From assembly GCF_002215035.1 (NCBI RefSeq), contig NZ_NKFP01000006.1, positions 3,129,080 through 3,193,079 on the forward strand: a DNA stretch of 64,000 nucleotides, given 5' to 3'. A model generated the notes under the pieces. It ran no database searches and was not told the DNA's origin. It was given only the letters and a program-made list of their open reading frames with translations. The position numbers and the translations under genes were made by a program. This document shows, one piece after another, positions 8,067 through 18,468 of the stretch (positions are counted from its first letter, which is position 1; each line of letters begins with the position of its first letter). The stretch is from Leptolyngbya ohadii IS1 (GTDB lineage: Bacteria > Cyanobacteriota > Cyanobacteriia > Elainellales > Elainellaceae).

Positions 8067-8756
8067 ATGAGCAATCAAATTTCGCTGCAAGCAAACAAAC
8101 TTTGGGGACTCATTTCTGCCCCCACTACTGCTGTCATCTACAAGCAAGCCCTCTCTATCACCTGGACAATCTTAAAGGAAACTGGAAAGCTTCTGTGGCT
8201 GGTTTTCTGTGTGTTCCTGGTTGCCTTCGATTGGTTCTGGAACAATTCGATTCGCATGGGTCGTCAATCTCGTGCTTGGATGGATAAATTCGATCGCACC
8301 AACGACATGGCGAGTGAAGAAATGTGGGAAGACATCGTCTCTTCCACCCGCTCCAGCTTTAACTCCCTGGTGACAAAGGCAAGAAAACAGCTTGGACTTT
8401 ACGGTGAGCCTGACCTGAGTTCTGTAGGGAGTTCTACCAGTGGGGCGATCGTGCCTGCTACCAGTGCGGAGATTGCGCCAATCTCTACCGTTTCGCCGAT
8501 GAAGCGATATGAGGCTGCGGGCGAAGATGAGCCTGTTATATTGAGCGGTGGTTTTATGGCAAATTCTCAAAGCAGCTCCGCAGAGGAGTCTTCAATGAAC
8601 AGTGACGAAAATCCCAGTGGAACGATCGAAACCAATGCTGAGCCTGAGACGGTTTCTGTGAAGTCGGTTTCTCCTAAGCAAAAGGATAAGGTTGGCGAAG
8701 ACGAAGAAGTGGAACATTCGCCGCTGAAAGATGCGAACTCGCCTACCAACAGCTAG
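8067..8756 (+). CDS. Hypothetical single-pass membrane protein with acidic tail
   Basis: Predicted 229 aa from the ATG at 8067 (MSNQISLQANK); the frame is open further upstream to 7983, but that extension looks non-coding. One hydrophobic helix lies at about residues 41-64 (LLWLVFCVFLVAFDWFWNN). A basic, helical segment of about 60 residues follows, then a long tail rich in Ser, Glu, Thr and Pro that is probably disordered. No family is recognised. It is followed by a clear terminator at 8803-8832, so it is likely transcribed alone. Confidence 0.6.
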   Translation: MSNQISLQANKLWGLISAPTTAVIYKQALSITWTILKETGKLLWLVFCVFLVAFDWFWNNSIRMGRQSRAWMDKFDRTNDMASEEMWEDIVSSTRSSFNSLVTKARKQLGLYGEPDLSSVGSSTSGAIVPATSAEIAPISTVSPMKRYEAAGEDEPVILSGGFMANSQSSSAEESSMNSDENPSGTIETNAEPETVSVKSVSPKQKDKVGEDEEVEHSPLKDANSPTNS

Positions 8757-8802
8757 CAGAAACAGCTTCAGTCAAAGGACTGTAAGTGATGGATTCTCTG
8801 AA

Positions 8803-8832
8803 GGGGTGAGTTAAACTCGCCCTTTTTCTTTT
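8803..8832 (+). terminator. Rho-independent terminator
   Basis: GGGTGAGT pairs with ACTCGCCC (one G-T pair) around a TAA loop and is followed by TTTTTCTTTT. It is placed 47 bp after the stop codon of the membrane-protein gene. Confidence 0.8.
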
Positions 8833-8850
8833 GTTTCTGTTAGGTAAAGT

Positions 8851-8883
8851 ATCCCGTAGGGGCGATTCATGAACTGCCCTTAC
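8851..8883. repeat. Dispersed palindromic repeat, copy 1
   Basis: ATCCCGTAGGGGCGATTCAT and the following GAACTGCCCTTAC match the copy at 17741-17773 at all but about five of 33 positions, mostly compensating changes in the GGGCG...CGCCC stem. It is an intergenic hairpin repeat, probably multi-copy in the genome. Confidence 0.7.
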
Positions 8884-9177
8884 CGATATTCCTTCTGACC
8901 CGTTATCTATTTGTTGTTAATAGGTACACCACCCTTACCAATTGCCCCTCAAACAACAATCAATTTGTCACGGAACGTTCAAAAATTAGCCTAATCTTCT
9001 CCCTTTGATAGACCTAAGCCGATCGACTATTGCTCTCCTGGTAGATCAGCTTGTCTGCCCAAATTTTCTAAATTAGACAATATCTTTTCATGCTTATTCA
9101 AACGCTTTGTAGGGTGGCAATATCCACCAGAACATTCTTTTTATTGTCCTAATTTCATCAACTTCATGGAGTTCACT
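8884..9177. other. Intergenic region, nothing clear seen
   Basis: Upstream region of the small membrane-protein gene at 9178. It is AT-rich, with no open frame of note and no hairpin followed by a T-run. Confidence 0.4.
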
Positions 9178-9546
9178 ATGGCAGACCATCATTCAATTTC
9201 TTCGGACTCACAGCGCAATCATTTGGATGATCGAGCGGCGACTTTGCGATCGAATACTCCCATCTATCGAGCGATCGACAGCGGCATTACGACTCGACGC
9301 GCCACCGCAGATGAGATTGCTTTCCGGGATGGCTACGTCCAGGGACGCGAGCAGGAGCGACGCAGACAGGCACACGAACAGCGCCGGATGCAGGAGTTCT
9401 ACGCCCATCAGGGCATGGTTGGCGGTTTGCTCACCGGGATTCTGCTGACGCTCACCGTCGGGTTTATTACGACCCTGCTAGCGGTGAATGCGCCGCAATG
9501 GGAAACGGAACTGCCCCAGCCACAAACAAATCAGCCGCTTCGGTAA
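9178..9546 (+). CDS. Hypothetical small membrane protein
   Basis: Predicted 122 aa. The ATG at 9178 is chosen over the ATG at 9166 because a GGAG at 9168-9171 is spaced six bases from it. The N-terminal about 75 residues are polar and strongly charged (DGYVQGREQERRRQAHEQRRMQEF), probably helical. One transmembrane helix follows at about residues 79-103 (VGGLLTGILLTLTVGFITTLL), with a short Pro/Gln-rich end. No known family is recognised. It converges on metH with only 15 bp between the stops. Confidence 0.65.
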   Translation: MADHHSISSDSQRNHLDDRAATLRSNTPIYRAIDSGITTRRATADEIAFRDGYVQGREQERRRQAHEQRRMQEFYAHQGMVGGLLTGILLTLTVGFITTLLAVNAPQWETELPQPQTNQPLR

Positions 9547-9561
9547 ATTTATCTGCCAAGT

Positions 9562-12500
9562 CTACGCGCTAAAGTACTTCGCAGCCGGGTGGTAAGCCAC
9601 GATCGCCGTAGTGGACTGCTCCGGGTAGAGCTGCTCGCTCTCGTCCATGTGTAGCCCGATCCGCTCCGCGCCCAACAGATCAAGCTGGATGTACTGATCC
9701 TGGATGTTGGGACAAGCCGGATAGCCGAAGCTATAGCGGGAGCCACGATATCGCTGTGCCAGAATGTCCCGAATGCTGGTCGGTTCTTCTGAGGTAAAGC
9801 CGAGTTCGCGACGAATCCGGACGTGTGTCCATTCCGCCAGAGCCTCTGCAACCTGAACGGCGAGTCCGTGAAAGTAGAGGTAATCGGTGTATTGGTTTGC
9901 CTCGAATAGCTTTTTGGCAAATTCGGTTGCTACTTCGCCCACCGTAACTGCCTGCATGGGGAAGGCATCATAGCGGGTCGCACCTTCCTGGGGCTGGAAG
10001 AAGTCGGCAATGCAAAGCCGCCGCAGGGATTTCTGGCGCGGGAAAGTGAAGGTAGCAATGGGCTGCTCCTGTCCAGGAGTACGAGCGCCTACTGTCGGAT
10101 CAAAAATATTCAGCGAATTCCCTTCCGCAAGGCAGGGAAAATAGCCGTAGACCACCTGAGGCTGAAGCAATCTCTCCTCTTGGATGCGCTGCTTCCACTG
10201 TTCCAGAATCGGGTAGACCTTGGCGGCAAGGAAGGCATCGTACTCTTCGCGGGTCTGCTCCTTCGGCTTGCGGAACTGCCACTGTCCGGCGATGAGTGCC
10301 TGCAAGTCCAGATAGGCAAAGACTTCCTCAAAGGGCAGGTCTTCGGGGTTGAGAATCTGCGTTCCCCAGAAGGGCGGCGTGGGACGATCGATTTCAATTT
10401 CTACCGCATCCGATCGCCTTGTATCAATCACCTTCTCCTCAAAGGCAGGCGTTTCAGCAACTGCTTCCTCGATCGGCTGATGATCCTTAGTTTCGGGCAG
10501 GCTTTCCTCGTTCAGGAATCCCTTGAGGTCGTCCCATTCTCCTGCGGTTTTAGCAGGCATCAGCTTATCCATGAAGTGCAGGTCGGCAAAGGCATCTTTA
10601 CCGTAGACCACCCGACCGCGATAGGCGTTCTGGCAATCCTCGTAGACAAATTTGGGCGTGAGTGCCGCACCGCCGAGAATCACAGGAACCGTGATGCCCC
10701 GCTCGTTGAACACCTCCAGATTTTCCTTCATGAAGGCAGTCGATTTCACCAGCAGACCGCTCATGGCGATACAGTCCGCCCCATGCTGCTCATACGCCTC
10801 GATAATGTTGTCCACGGGCTGCTTGATGCCCAGGTTAATCACCTTGTAGCCGTTGTTGGTGAGGATGATGTCTACGAGGTTTTTGCCGATGTCATGTACG
10901 TCGCCCTTCACCGTGGCGATCAGGAAGACCCCCTTGTGGCTCTTGCCCGACTCCTGCTTTTCCATGTGCGGTTCCAGGAATGCCACCGCAGACTTCATCG
11001 TTTCCGCCGACTGGAGGACGAACGGCAACTGCATCTGACCCGACCCAAACAGATCGCCCACGACCTTCATGCCGTCCAGCAGGTAGGTGTTGATGATTTC
11101 CAGCGGCGCGTACTTTTTCATTGCTTCCGCCAGAGCATCCTCTAAGCCAATCCGCTCCCCGTCGATGATGTGCTGCTTCAGGCGTTCCTCGATCGGTAAG
11201 TTTGCTGTATCGCTTCTCGATCGCGTCTCCTTCGTGGAAACCCCTTCAAACAGGGTGGTCAATTCGGTCAGCGGATCGTAGACGCAAACATCCCCCTCAA
11301 AGCGGCGGCGATCGTAGATTAGATCCCGACAGACCTGTTGATACCGCTCATCAATCTTGGCGATCGGCAAAATTTTCGCGGCGCTGATAATCGCTCCATC
11401 CATCCCTGCCTCGACCGCTTCATGGAGGAACATGGAGTTCAGCACAATCCGCGCCGCCGGACTCAGACCGAAGGAAATATTCGAGACACCCAGGATAATA
11501 TGAACGCCCGGCAGGTTTTCCCGAATCATCCGAATGGATTCGATCGTCGCTCTGCCGTTTGCCCGGTCTTCCTCAATGCCTGTCGAGATGGGCAGCGCCA
11601 GCGGATCGTAGAAGATTTCGTGTGCCGGAATGCCGTATTCGAGTGCGTCCCGGTATGCTCTTTGAGCGATCGCAAATTTCTGCTCGGCGGTTCGCGCCAT
11701 GCCGTCTTCGTCGATCGTCCCTACGACCACACCTGCCCCGTATTCTTTGGCAAGCTCCAGGACTTTAAAGAATCGCTCGTCGCCGTCTTCATAGTTGGTG
11801 GAGTTGAGCAGACATTTGCCGCCCGCAACCTTCAGACCCGCCTCCATCTTCTGCCATTCGGTCGAGTCCAGCATCAGGGGCAGATTCACATTCGTCACCA
11901 GTCGGGAAACGACTTCGCGCATATCGCGCACCCCGTCCCGTCCCACGTAGTCTACGTTTACGTCCAGGACGTGCGCCCCCTCTTTCACCTGCGATCGTGC
12001 CAGGGACACCAGACCGTCCCAGTCCTCGGCATTCAGCAGATCCCGGCATTTCTTCGAGCCGCTAGCGTTGAGGCGTTCGCCAATAATCAGGAAGGAATTG
12101 TCCTGATCGTAGGGCTGGGTGGAATAGATAGAAGCCGCAGCCGGAACATAGTCCAGTGCTGGACGGGGATCATCCTCAGTATGGATCAGCCCACGCACCG
12201 ATCGCGACTTCGGTTGTAGAGTTGCCGAAATTTCCGCAAGCTGCTGGATATGTTCGGGTTTTGTGCCGCAGCAGCCGCCGATCACCTGAACGCCCAAATC
12301 CTCGACGAAGCGGGTCAGCGCCATCCGCAGTTCCATCGGAGTCAGCTTGTAGTGGGCGTGTCCGCCGACGTTTTCGGGAATGCCTGCGTTGGGAATACAG
12401 GACACTACAAAGGGCGAATGCTGCGACAGGTACTTAATATGCTCCGCCATTCGATCGGGTCCAGTGGCACAGTTCAGCCCCAGAACGTCGATCGGGTAGG

Positions 12501-13176
12501 GTTCCAGGATCGAGAGCATCGCCGCCACATCCGATCCCACCAGCATCGTGCCCGTGGTTTCCATCGTCACCGACACCATCAGCGGACGACGTTCCCCTTT
12601 CCTGGCAAAAATCTCCTCAATCCCATTCAGCGCCGCTTTGATTTGCAGGACATCCTGACAGGTCTCGACGATAAACAGATCCACGCCCCCGTCATACAGC
12701 CCCTCTGCCTGCTCTGCAAAGGAAGCTTTCATCGTGTCGTAGTCGATATGACCCAGGGTGGGCAGCTTCGTGGTGGGACCGATCGATCCGGCAACAAATC
12801 GCGGCTTTTCGGGCGTGGAAAACTCCGCCGTACACTGCTTGGCAAGCCGAGCCGCCTTTACGTTTAGCTCGTATGCCTTGTCTGCCAGATCGTACTCGGC
12901 TAGGACGATCGAGGTTGCGCCAAAGGTATCCGTCTCGATCACATCTGCCCCTGCCGCCAGAAAATCCCGATGGACTTTCGCCACCGCCTCCGGCTTGGTT
13001 TCAATCAGATACTCGTTGCATCCTTCGTATGCCGCACCGCCAAAATCCTCCGCCGTCAGGTTTTGTACCTGAAGGTTCGTTCCCATCGCACCATCGAACA
13101 CGAGGACCGGGCGCTCGGGGCTGTAAAGTCTTGCCAGAAAAGGATGAGTCGTCGATTGAGCAGTGATTGTGACCAT
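9562..13176 (-). CDS. metH: Cobalamin-dependent methionine synthase
   Basis: Predicted 1204 aa, full length for MetH; it transfers the methyl group of 5-methyltetrahydrofolate to homocysteine through methylcobalamin. Domains in order: homocysteine-binding barrel (about 10-330, with the zinc-binding [11 protein letters not shown]), pterin-binding barrel (about 355-620, [12 protein letters not shown] and [14 protein letters not shown]), cobalamin cap, B12 domain with the lower-ligand motif DVHDIGKN, and C-terminal AdoMet-activation domain ending in [14 protein letters not shown] 13176 (MVTITAQ) is preferred to 13185. No cobalamin riboswitch was recognised upstream. Large plus-strand frames inside this gene are shadows. 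Confidence 0.97.
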   Translation of the reverse strand: MVTITAQSTTHPFLARLYSPERPVLVFDGAMGTNLQVQNLTAEDFGGAAYEGCNEYLIETKPEAVAKVHRDFLAAGADVIETDTFGATSIVLAEYDLADKAYELNVKAARLAKQCTAEFSTPEKPRFVAGSIGPTTKLPTLGHIDYDTMKASFAEQAEGLYDGGVDLFIVETCQDVLQIKAALNGIEEIFARKGERRPLMVSVTMETTGTMLVGSDVAAMLSILEPYPIDVLGLNCATGPDRMAEHIKYLSQHSPFVVSCIPNAGIPENVGGHAHYKLTPMELRMALTRFVEDLGVQVIGGCCGTKPEHIQQLAEISATLQPKSRSVRGLIHTEDDPRPALDYVPAAASIYSTQPYDQDNSFLIIGERLNASGSKKCRDLLNAEDWDGLVSLARSQVKEGAHVLDVNVDYVGRDGVRDMREVVSRLVTNVNLPLMLDSTEWQKMEAGLKVAGGKCLLNSTNYEDGDERFFKVLELAKEYGAGVVVGTIDEDGMARTAEQKFAIAQRAYRDALEYGIPAHEIFYDPLALPISTGIEEDRANGRATIESIRMIRENLPGVHIILGVSNISFGLSPAARIVLNSMFLHEAVEAGMDGAIISAAKILPIAKIDERYQQVCRDLIYDRRRFEGDVCVYDPLTELTTLFEGVSTKETRSRSDTANLPIEERLKQHIIDGERIGLEDALAEAMKKYAPLEIINTYLLDGMKVVGDLFGSGQMQLPFVLQSAETMKSAVAFLEPHMEKQESGKSHKGVFLIATVKGDVHDIGKNLVDIILTNNGYKVINLGIKQPVDNIIEAYEQHGADCIAMSGLLVKSTAFMKENLEVFNERGITVPVILGGAALTPKFVYEDCQNAYRGRVVYGKDAFADLHFMDKLMPAKTAGEWDDLKGFLNEESLPETKDHQPIEEAVAETPAFEEKVIDTRRSDAVEIEIDRPTPPFWGTQILNPEDLPFEEVFAYLDLQALIAGQWQFRKPKEQTREEYDAFLAAKVYPILEQWKQRIQEERLLQPQVVYGYFPCLAEGNSLNIFDPTVGARTPGQEQPIATFTFPRQKSLRRLCIADFFQPQEGATRYDAFPMQAVTVGEVATEFAKKLFEANQYTDYLYFHGLAVQVAEALAEWTHVRIRRELGFTSEEPTSIRDILAQRYRGSRYSFGYPACPNIQDQYIQLDLLGAERIGLHMDESEQLYPEQSTTAIVAYHPAAKYFSA

Positions 13177-13187
13177 GTGGAGCAAAG

Positions 13188-13219
13188 ATTTCGACTATTA
13201 CTGATTTCGACTATTACTA
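13188..13219. repeat. 16-bp tandem duplication upstream of metH
   Basis: ATTTCGACTATTACTG is followed directly by ATTTCGACTATTACTA. It begins 12 bp upstream of the metH start and may alter the spacing of its leader. Confidence 0.85.
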
Positions 13220-13282
13220 GATTATCAATCTCTCCGAGTTCTGCAAATTTGACGGGTTTTGGAGATCCCCCTAGCCTACATG

Positions 13283-13320
13283 AAAAAGAGAGGACACCAG
13301 TATCAAAACCGGATATCCTC
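13283..13320 (-). terminator. Rho-independent terminator for the first peptidoglycan-binding gene
   Basis: On the minus strand a GAGGATATCCGG / CTGGTGTCCTC hairpin is followed by TCTTTTT. It lies about 50 bp past the stop of the gene at 13367-13618. Confidence 0.65.
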
Positions 13321-13366
13321 CCTACGAATTGGATATGAAACGAGCAATTAGGAAGCGAATTAGGGC

Positions 13367-13618
13367 TTAAGGACGGGTCGTGCCTGCGGGGTAGGTCAGT
13401 TTATCCCAGGTGGCAGGTCCAACAATTCCGTCTTTGTTTGCCACGTTTTGCTTGCGTTGGAAGTCGAGCACAGCTTCCTTCGTCTTAGTCGCAAACTGCC
13501 CATCCACTGCACCGGGAGTATGTCCGTATAGCACCAGAAGACGCTGAAGCAGGGCTACGGCGGGACCACGAGAGCCACTTTGCAGGGTGGGAAGTTGAGC
13601 GGTAGTGCCTTGAACCAT
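13367..13618 (-). CDS. Peptidoglycan-binding mini-protein (PG_binding_1), copy 1
   Basis: Predicted 83 aa consisting almost only of one PG_binding_1 domain (SRGPAVALLQRLLVLYGH...DGQFATKTKEAVLDFQRKQNV...DGIVGPATWDKL). The ATG at 13618 is supported by AAGGA eight to ten bases upstream. There is no signal peptide, hydrolase domain or transmembrane segment, so its site of action is unclear. The domain usually targets enzymes to the cell wall. It is about 75% identical to the neighbour at 13957-14214, indicating tandem duplication. Each copy has its own terminator. Confidence 0.85.
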   Translation of the reverse strand: MVQGTTAQLPTLQSGSRGPAVALLQRLLVLYGHTPGAVDGQFATKTKEAVLDFQRKQNVANKDGIVGPATWDKLTYPAGTTRP

Positions 13619-13956
13619 GATATTTTTCCTTTTTGAATTGAGAGTTACTGAATTGATTCGATTTTGTAATGTCGAACGTATCAATCTAACAAGGGATACA
13701 GATGCGAATCTATCCTTTCCTGAACTCTACCAATTTGTTTTTTAATTTAATCTTTTGCTTCTCGCCGGTATTTATACCTTTTGTGAAGAATTTTGTTGTT
13801 ATTTTGCATTAAATATAGAACAGTAAAAATGATCCGATCGCTTTAAGTATTTTTTGGTTTTATCGCATTAAAAAAAGAGGATGCTGATCTTAAAATCAAC
13901 GATCCTCCTATAGTGATGTGGTATGAAGTGAGTAATTCAAGAAGCGAACTAAAAGC
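13619..13956. other. Spacer between duplicated genes
   Basis: An AT-rich 338 bp that holds the terminator of the upstream paralogue (13870-13907) and presumably the promoter of the downstream one. No other gene is visible. Confidence 0.5.
13870..13907 (-). terminator. Rho-independent terminator for the second peptidoglycan-binding gene
   Basis: On the minus strand GAGGATCGTTGATTTT pairs imperfectly with AAGATCAGCATCCTC and is followed by seven T residues. It resembles the terminator at 13283-13320, so the duplication probably included it. Confidence 0.75.
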
Positions 13957-14214
13957 CTACGGGCGGCTTGTTCCTGCGGGATAGGTCAGCTTATCCCAGG
14001 TTGCAGATCCAACGGTTCCGTCTTTGATAGCCACGTTTTGATCGCGCTGGAATTGCAGAACAGCTGCTTGAGTTTTAGTTCCAAATTGTCCATCAACCGC
14101 ACCTACGATCGAAGGATATCCGTACAGAACCAGAAGACGCTGAAGCAGGGCAACTGCGGGACCGCGAGAACCGATTTTCAGAGCGGGAAGTTGAGCGATA
14201 GCACTTTGAACCAT
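13957..14214 (-). CDS. Peptidoglycan-binding mini-protein (PG_binding_1), copy 2
   Basis: Predicted 85 aa, a paralogue of the protein at 13367-13618. Both begin MVQ, share SRGPAVALLQRLLVLYG and end WDKLTYPAGT-RP. It is a single PG_binding_1 domain with nothing else attached and no export signal. Divergence is concentrated in the loop before GAVDGQFG, where this copy has extra residues (YPSIV). A third relative with two such domains lies at 19841-20311. Function unknown: perhaps a wall-associated or phage-type accessory factor. Confidence 0.85.
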   Translation of the reverse strand: MVQSAIAQLPALKIGSRGPAVALLQRLLVLYGYPSIVGAVDGQFGTKTQAAVLQFQRDQNVAIKDGTVGSATWDKLTYPAGTSRP

Positions 14215-14430
14215 GAGGATTCTCCTAATTAGAATCGAGGTGAATTATTGACTGAATGAGTTTGTTTTGTAGCGGTTTGATGCATCCAACCAGAAGAGGG
14301 ATACCCACTCAAATTCATCCATTCCGGAATCCTACGGATCTAATTTTTGGATCAATTGCTCAATTTTCCGTTTTTCTGCCCTTGACATTTGAGCTTGACA
14401 TTTCAATTTGAAATTCGCAAATTCCATTCA

Positions 14431-15213
14431 TCAAGCATTGCGATGCTGTATCCAGCGAACTCCCATCAGCACCAGCAGCCCGATCGCCAGGACAATTGCC
14501 GTAATCGCCACTGAAGCAAATGCCGCCTGCCGCACTGCGATCGCCACAAGCGCCCAGACAATCACGCCCGGAAACGAGTAATCCTGCCGCGTCAAAAAGA
14601 TCCAGCCTGCCAGCCCTGCCGCAACGATCGCTAAAACGATCGCCCAAATTTCAGGGGAAATGCCGCCTCCTGTCCAGGCTGAAGCATCCAGCGCCGAAGC
14701 AACATTGACGATCGTGGCAACGCTAATCCAGCCCAGGTAAATTCCAAACGGCAAATGTGCCGACCATTTCTCCCGCCGCGAAACCGGATGCAGCCCCACC
14801 CCTAGCCAGACGTAGGAGGCAATCAGCGCCAGCAAAATCACCAGCATTGCCACCGTCGAAAGCCAGAACTGCCCCACCAGAAACAAATAGACCCAGATCG
14901 CCTGCGCTACACAAGCCGTAATCAAGGCATAGTCCACCCGCCGAAAAATCGGATTCTCTCGCTGATCCGCGCGCAACTGGTAAAACCCAAAGGCAATCAG
15001 CCCGATATAGATCAGCCCCCAGATTGCAAAAGCATAGTTTGCAGGCAGAACTCGCAGATCGGCAAACTGGGTATTCGCCACCTCCCCGATCGTTTGTCCG
15101 GCAGGCGGAATGATATTAGAGAGGGCATTCACCCCGATCGAGCCAAAGATCGCGACCAGGGTGAGGATCTGTCGCAGGCGGTCGGACGACGAAGGAGAGG
15201 CAGAGGAACGCAT
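14431..15213 (-). CDS. TspO/MBR-like tryptophan-rich membrane protein
   Basis: Predicted 260 aa from ATG 15213; a longer 270-aa form from 15243 is possible. It has about seven hydrophobic helices. NIIPPAGQTIGEVAN and the ANYAFAIWGLIYIGLIAFG segment resemble proteins annotated as tryptophan-rich sensory proteins, distant relatives of TspO. Classical TspO binds porphyrins and is about 160 aa with five helices, so this longer form may do something different. It stands alone between the peptidoglycan-binding genes and the HHL1-like gene. Transport or sensing of a hydrophobic ligand is only an inference. Confidence 0.65.
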   Translation of the reverse strand: MRSSASPSSSDRLRQILTLVAIFGSIGVNALSNIIPPAGQTIGEVANTQFADLRVLPANYAFAIWGLIYIGLIAFGFYQLRADQRENPIFRRVDYALITACVAQAIWVYLFLVGQFWLSTVAMLVILLALIASYVWLGVGLHPVSRREKWSAHLPFGIYLGWISVATIVNVASALDASAWTGGGISPEIWAIVLAIVAAGLAGWIFLTRQDYSFPGVIVWALVAIAVRQAAFASVAITAIVLAIGLLVLMGVRWIQHRNA

Positions 15214-15376
15214 AAAACGGCAACCCTTCAGATGAGAATTCATTTCCCTCTCATCGTAGAAGCGATCGCCGTTTAGCAGGCTCTATCAGCCCTCAGAAAT
15301 GCCCTGAACCGACGGTATTTCCCAAAGCGGATCTGGGTCGAACAAAGATAAAACAAAGGTCGGATGTCTACTCGCC

Positions 15377-15802
15377 TTACCGCTTAAACAAACCCGTAAT
15401 CCGATCGCTGACTTGCGCGATCGCGGATTGGAGTCCGCCAGAGACAAGCGATTTTGGCTCTTCAGCAAGCTGGATTGGCTCATCCTTAAATTCCTTCAGC
15501 CGATAGCCGTACTCTAGCTGATCCCGATTTTTCTTCAGGACGGGATAGATCCGGAATGCGCCCTGCACCAGTTCCTCGCGATTGGCAAACACTGCCTGAT
15601 TGATCTGGCTGGAACGCTTCACCGAAATGACGCCGACCGGATACCACTGCTTTTTGCCCTGAATCCGAATGTAGATCTCGTACTCCGGCAGACCGTCTGC
15701 CTTCATCTTGTCGTATTGCTGGGAAGCCGCCGCACGTTGGGTCGATCGCTTCGAGGGCTTGGGTTGAGGCTTGGGTGCGCCAAATCCGAGATTGCTAGAC
15801 AT
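15377..15802 (-). CDS. HHL1-like photoprotection protein (DUF6523)
   Basis: Predicted 141 aa. After a basic, Pro-rich N-terminus comes the conserved core YDKMKADGLPEYEIYIRIQG followed by KKQWYPVGVISVKRSS and EELVQGAFRIYPVLKKNRDQLEYGYRLKEF. This matches the cyanobacterial and plastid HHL1 family (HYPERSENSITIVE TO HIGH LIGHT 1), which in plants assists photosystem II repair. Unlike plant HHL1, there is no clear transmembrane helix here. The assignment is from recalled family features, not a search. Confidence 0.7.
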   Translation of the reverse strand: MSSNLGFGAPKPQPKPSKRSTQRAAASQQYDKMKADGLPEYEIYIRIQGKKQWYPVGVISVKRSSQINQAVFANREELVQGAFRIYPVLKKNRDQLEYGYRLKEFKDEPIQLAEEPKSLVSGGLQSAIAQVSDRITGLFKR

Positions 15803-16049
15803 AGAGGTTTCGAGGAAAGTTTCGGTTGTGATGCGGTGAAAGACAAATCAGATCGAGGGAAAAGTCGATCGTATTAAAATCGCATTAATAAAAGTTTACA
15901 GCTTCTCTCAGGATTTTCGTGCGGCTTATACAAACCTGATTTCATCCCGCCCCTAATACCATTTCAAAAAATTTAGATGGAATCGGATTGCGATCGCGTT
16001 CGTTTTGCCATAGGATAGAAATTGTATGACTTATAAAGTCGTATGATTA

Positions 16050-16124
<75 letters not shown>

Positions 16125-16172
16125 CTTTATAGATCGGCTTACGGATTAAACATTGGGGCTTAGAGGTTTTAT

Positions 16173-16637
16173 CTAAGACTCGATCGCGATTTGCTGAATC
16201 GATGCTACAGGCAGCAAAAAGTTTTCCGTGTCCAGGTTAAAGCAGAGGCTCGAAACCTCATCCGCTTCAGCTAATCCACCATTCTGAATCCACAGGACGC
16301 ACTGCGCCACCGGAACCACCATTACCGGACTTTTCGCGTTTGAGGCATAGAAACCGCTTTGTTCCGCCCATCGCTCTGCCCGATCGCCATCAGTAAAAGC
16401 AGGCAGCACACTCTGACTATCCTCCAGTTCCAGAATGAGGGGCTGCTGTACGGCATCGGGGTCATGCAGCAGATACCAACTCTCCAGCGAGAAGAGTTCT
16501 TCGTAGAGTCGGCTAATTTCGGGTGCGGCTTGGGTGGCTTGCGCCTGACGCGCCAGAGTATCAAAGTCTGCGATTTGATCTGACAAGAGAGCTGCCTCCT
16601 GTATTGCAATGCTTTTCTTATAGCCTATCGTCCCCAT
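16173..16637 (-). CDS. Hypothetical protein, weakly SseB-like
   Basis: Predicted 154 aa, acidic and soluble. The N-terminal about 50 residues look helical. The middle segment (PLILELEDSQSVLPAFTDGDRAERWAEQ...) faintly recalls the SseB N-terminal domain, with its pattern of strand, LPaFTd and helix. No catalytic motif is seen. It lies directly after tRNA-Pro in opposite orientation and divergent from ycf3. The family assignment is tentative. Confidence 0.55.
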   Translation of the reverse strand: MGTIGYKKSIAIQEAALLSDQIADFDTLARQAQATQAAPEISRLYEELFSLESWYLLHDPDAVQQPLILELEDSQSVLPAFTDGDRAERWAEQSGFYASNAKSPVMVVPVAQCVLWIQNGGLAEADEVSSLCFNLDTENFLLPVASIQQIAIES

Positions 16638-16835
16638 TGCCTCTCGACGAATCGGTAAAAATTCCTCACCTGCAAATCCCGTTTAATCGATCGACGGGCT
16701 ATTCTAAGGAAGGAGTTTGCTTGATTTTTGCAATTCCCGATCGAGCTAGCGGCTCTTTAATTGCTGATTAATTAAAGCCTATGGCTCTTCGACTTGCCCT
16801 ATCTCTGCCCTGTCTTTAATTAACGCTCTACAGCC

Positions 16836-17357
16836 ATGCCCAGATCCCAACGCAACGATAATTTTATTGATAAAACTTTTACCGTCATGGCAGACATGAT
16901 CCTCAAGATGCTGCCTGCTAACCAGAAAGCAAAAGAAGCTTTTGTTTACTATCGGGATGGAATGTCTGCTCAGGCAGAAGGCGAGTACGCCGAAGCGTTA
17001 TCCAACTACGAGGAAGCCCTCAGGCTAGAGGAAGACCCCTACGATCGCAGCTTTATCCTCTACAACATGGGCTTGATCTACGCCAGCAACGGCGACCACA
17101 ACCGCGCACTGGAACTCTACGAGGAAGCACTCGAACTCAGCCCCAAAATGCCCCAGGCGTTGAATAACGTTGCCGTGATTTATCACTATCTGGGTGAACA
17201 GGCACAGGAAGCCGGAAACGCTGACGAAGCGGATAAATACTTCGACCATGCAGCGGAATTTTGGCAGCGGGCAATCCGGGTTGCGCCGAACAACTACATC
17301 GAAGCGCAAAACTGGCTGAAGACCACCGGACGTTCCAAGATCGATGTATTCTTTTAG
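16836..17357 (+). CDS. ycf3: Photosystem I assembly protein Ycf3
   Basis: Predicted 173 aa, the usual length. Three TPR units are visible ([21 protein letters not shown]..., [20 protein letters not shown]..., [13 protein letters not shown]...), after the conserved start [20 protein letters not shown]. Ycf3 is a thylakoid-associated chaperone that assembles PsaA/PsaB in photosystem I. gatC follows 47 bp downstream on the same strand, so the two may be cotranscribed. Confidence 0.96.
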   Translation: MPRSQRNDNFIDKTFTVMADMILKMLPANQKAKEAFVYYRDGMSAQAEGEYAEALSNYEEALRLEEDPYDRSFILYNMGLIYASNGDHNRALELYEEALELSPKMPQALNNVAVIYHYLGEQAQEAGNADEADKYFDHAAEFWQRAIRVAPNNYIEAQNWLKTTGRSKIDVFF

Positions 17358-17404
17358 GGTTTGATTTTGCTGATCTGCTTGTTGAAGTACGTTTAGAGTG
17401 ACCT

Positions 17405-17713
17405 ATGCTGATCGATCGCGACCAAGTTCGTAAAGTTGCCCATCTTGCCCGTCTTGATCTGACGGAAACCGAGGAGGAGCAGTTCACCACGCAGCTCAGC
17501 AGCATCCTGGAGTATTTCCAGCAGTTGAGCGAACTGGATACCGAAAACGTTGAACCCACCGCACGGGCGATCGATGTGAGTAACGTCACACGGGTCGATC
17601 AGCTTCAGCCTTATCCCGATCGCGAGTTAATCCTGGAAAACGCTCCGGAACGGGAGGACTCGATGCAGGGAGAATTTTTCAAAGTGCCGCAGATCATGGG
17701 CGGCGGCGAGTAG
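17405..17713 (+). CDS. gatC: Asp/Glu-tRNA amidotransferase subunit C
   Basis: Predicted 102 aa, normal for GatC. The conserved pattern [45 protein letters not shown] is followed by R-x-D and a C-terminal FKVPQIM. GatC stabilises the GatCAB complex that converts Glu-tRNA(Gln) to Gln-tRNA(Gln), and Asp-tRNA(Asn) where needed. It is read from the ycf3 side; gatA and gatB are not in the window. Confidence 0.95.
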   Translation: MLIDRDQVRKVAHLARLDLTETEEEQFTTQLSSILEYFQQLSELDTENVEPTARAIDVSNVTRVDQLQPYPDRELILENAPEREDSMQGEFFKVPQIMGGGE

Positions 17714-17740
17714 TTTTTATTGCCTGAAGTTAAGTTAGAC

Positions 17741-17773
17741 ATCCCGAAGGGGCGGTTCACGAGCCGCCCTTAC
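17741..17773. repeat. Dispersed palindromic repeat, copy 2
   Basis: ATCCCGAAGGGGCGGTTCAC and then GAGCCGCCCTTAC. The GGGCGG/CCGCCC stem makes a strong hairpin just after gatC. See copy 1 at 8851-8883. Confidence 0.7.
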
Positions 17774-17830
17774 TCATAAGCCTCCTGCCAAAATATTTGT
17801 TTGCGGCTCAAAATTTAGACGCTGATTCTA

Positions 17831-18468
17831 GGGCGTGTCATCAATTAAGCCAGATGACGGAAGCCGCCATGTAGATGGCACTGAGAAACGTTTCAGCCAA
17901 CTTGTCGTAGCGCGTTGCAATCGCTCAATCCCCCGTTGGTCGGCATCATACCCCTTATCGGCAAGCACGGTATCAGCAGCAATCTCTTCGAGCAGCCCAT
18001 CCGCTCCGTCTAAATCACACGCTTGTCCTCCAGTAAGGTGAAAGCCCATCGGATTGCCCAGTGCATCGACCATCGCGTGAATCTTGGTACTCAGTCCCCC
18101 TTTGCTGCGTCCAATTGCTTGGGCATTGGCATCCCCCCCTTTGCCCCGGCACAGTGCTGATGGGCGTTCACAGTAGTCAAGTCAATCATGGCATATTCGT
18201 GATCGGCATCCTCGGCTAGGGCTGTCAACACCCGCTCCCACACCCCCGTTTTTGCCCAGCGTCGAAAGCGCGTATGGACTTTGCGATAATTGCCGAATCG
18301 TTCGGGTAAGTCGCGCCAGGGAATGCCTGCTCGATACCGATACAGCACTGCTTCGACAAACAACCGATTGTTCCTTGCCGCCACCCCCACATGTCCTTGG
18401 CGTCCGGGTAGCAGGTCGTGGATGCGTTCCCATTGGGCATCGCGTAGACCATCGCGTCGTGTCGTCAT
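17831..18468 (-). pseudogene. IS5-type transposase, frameshifted and internally deleted
   Basis: Upstream frame 18091-18468 (125 aa) encodes the DUF4096-like N-terminus (LRDAQWERIHDLLPG...YRYRAGIPWRDLPERFG, then AMIDLTTVNAHQH with the first catalytic Asp). The second half is in another frame (17828-18073, VDALGNPMGFHLTGGQ...LADKGYDADQR). The switch near an AAAGGGGGG run is normal for this group and may be programmed. After GYDADQR the reading is broken: the expected C-terminal end, RYDKLAETFLSAIYMAASV..., is present in a third frame directly behind it, so about 150 bp containing the catalytic Glu region are gone. The element cannot move by itself. Confidence 0.85.

Noticed and set aside
10180-12219. 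Long plus-strand frames (up to 321 aa) opposite metH
   Set aside because: They run antisense to conserved MetH domains and show no domain of their own; the GC-rich codon pattern of metH explains the open frames.
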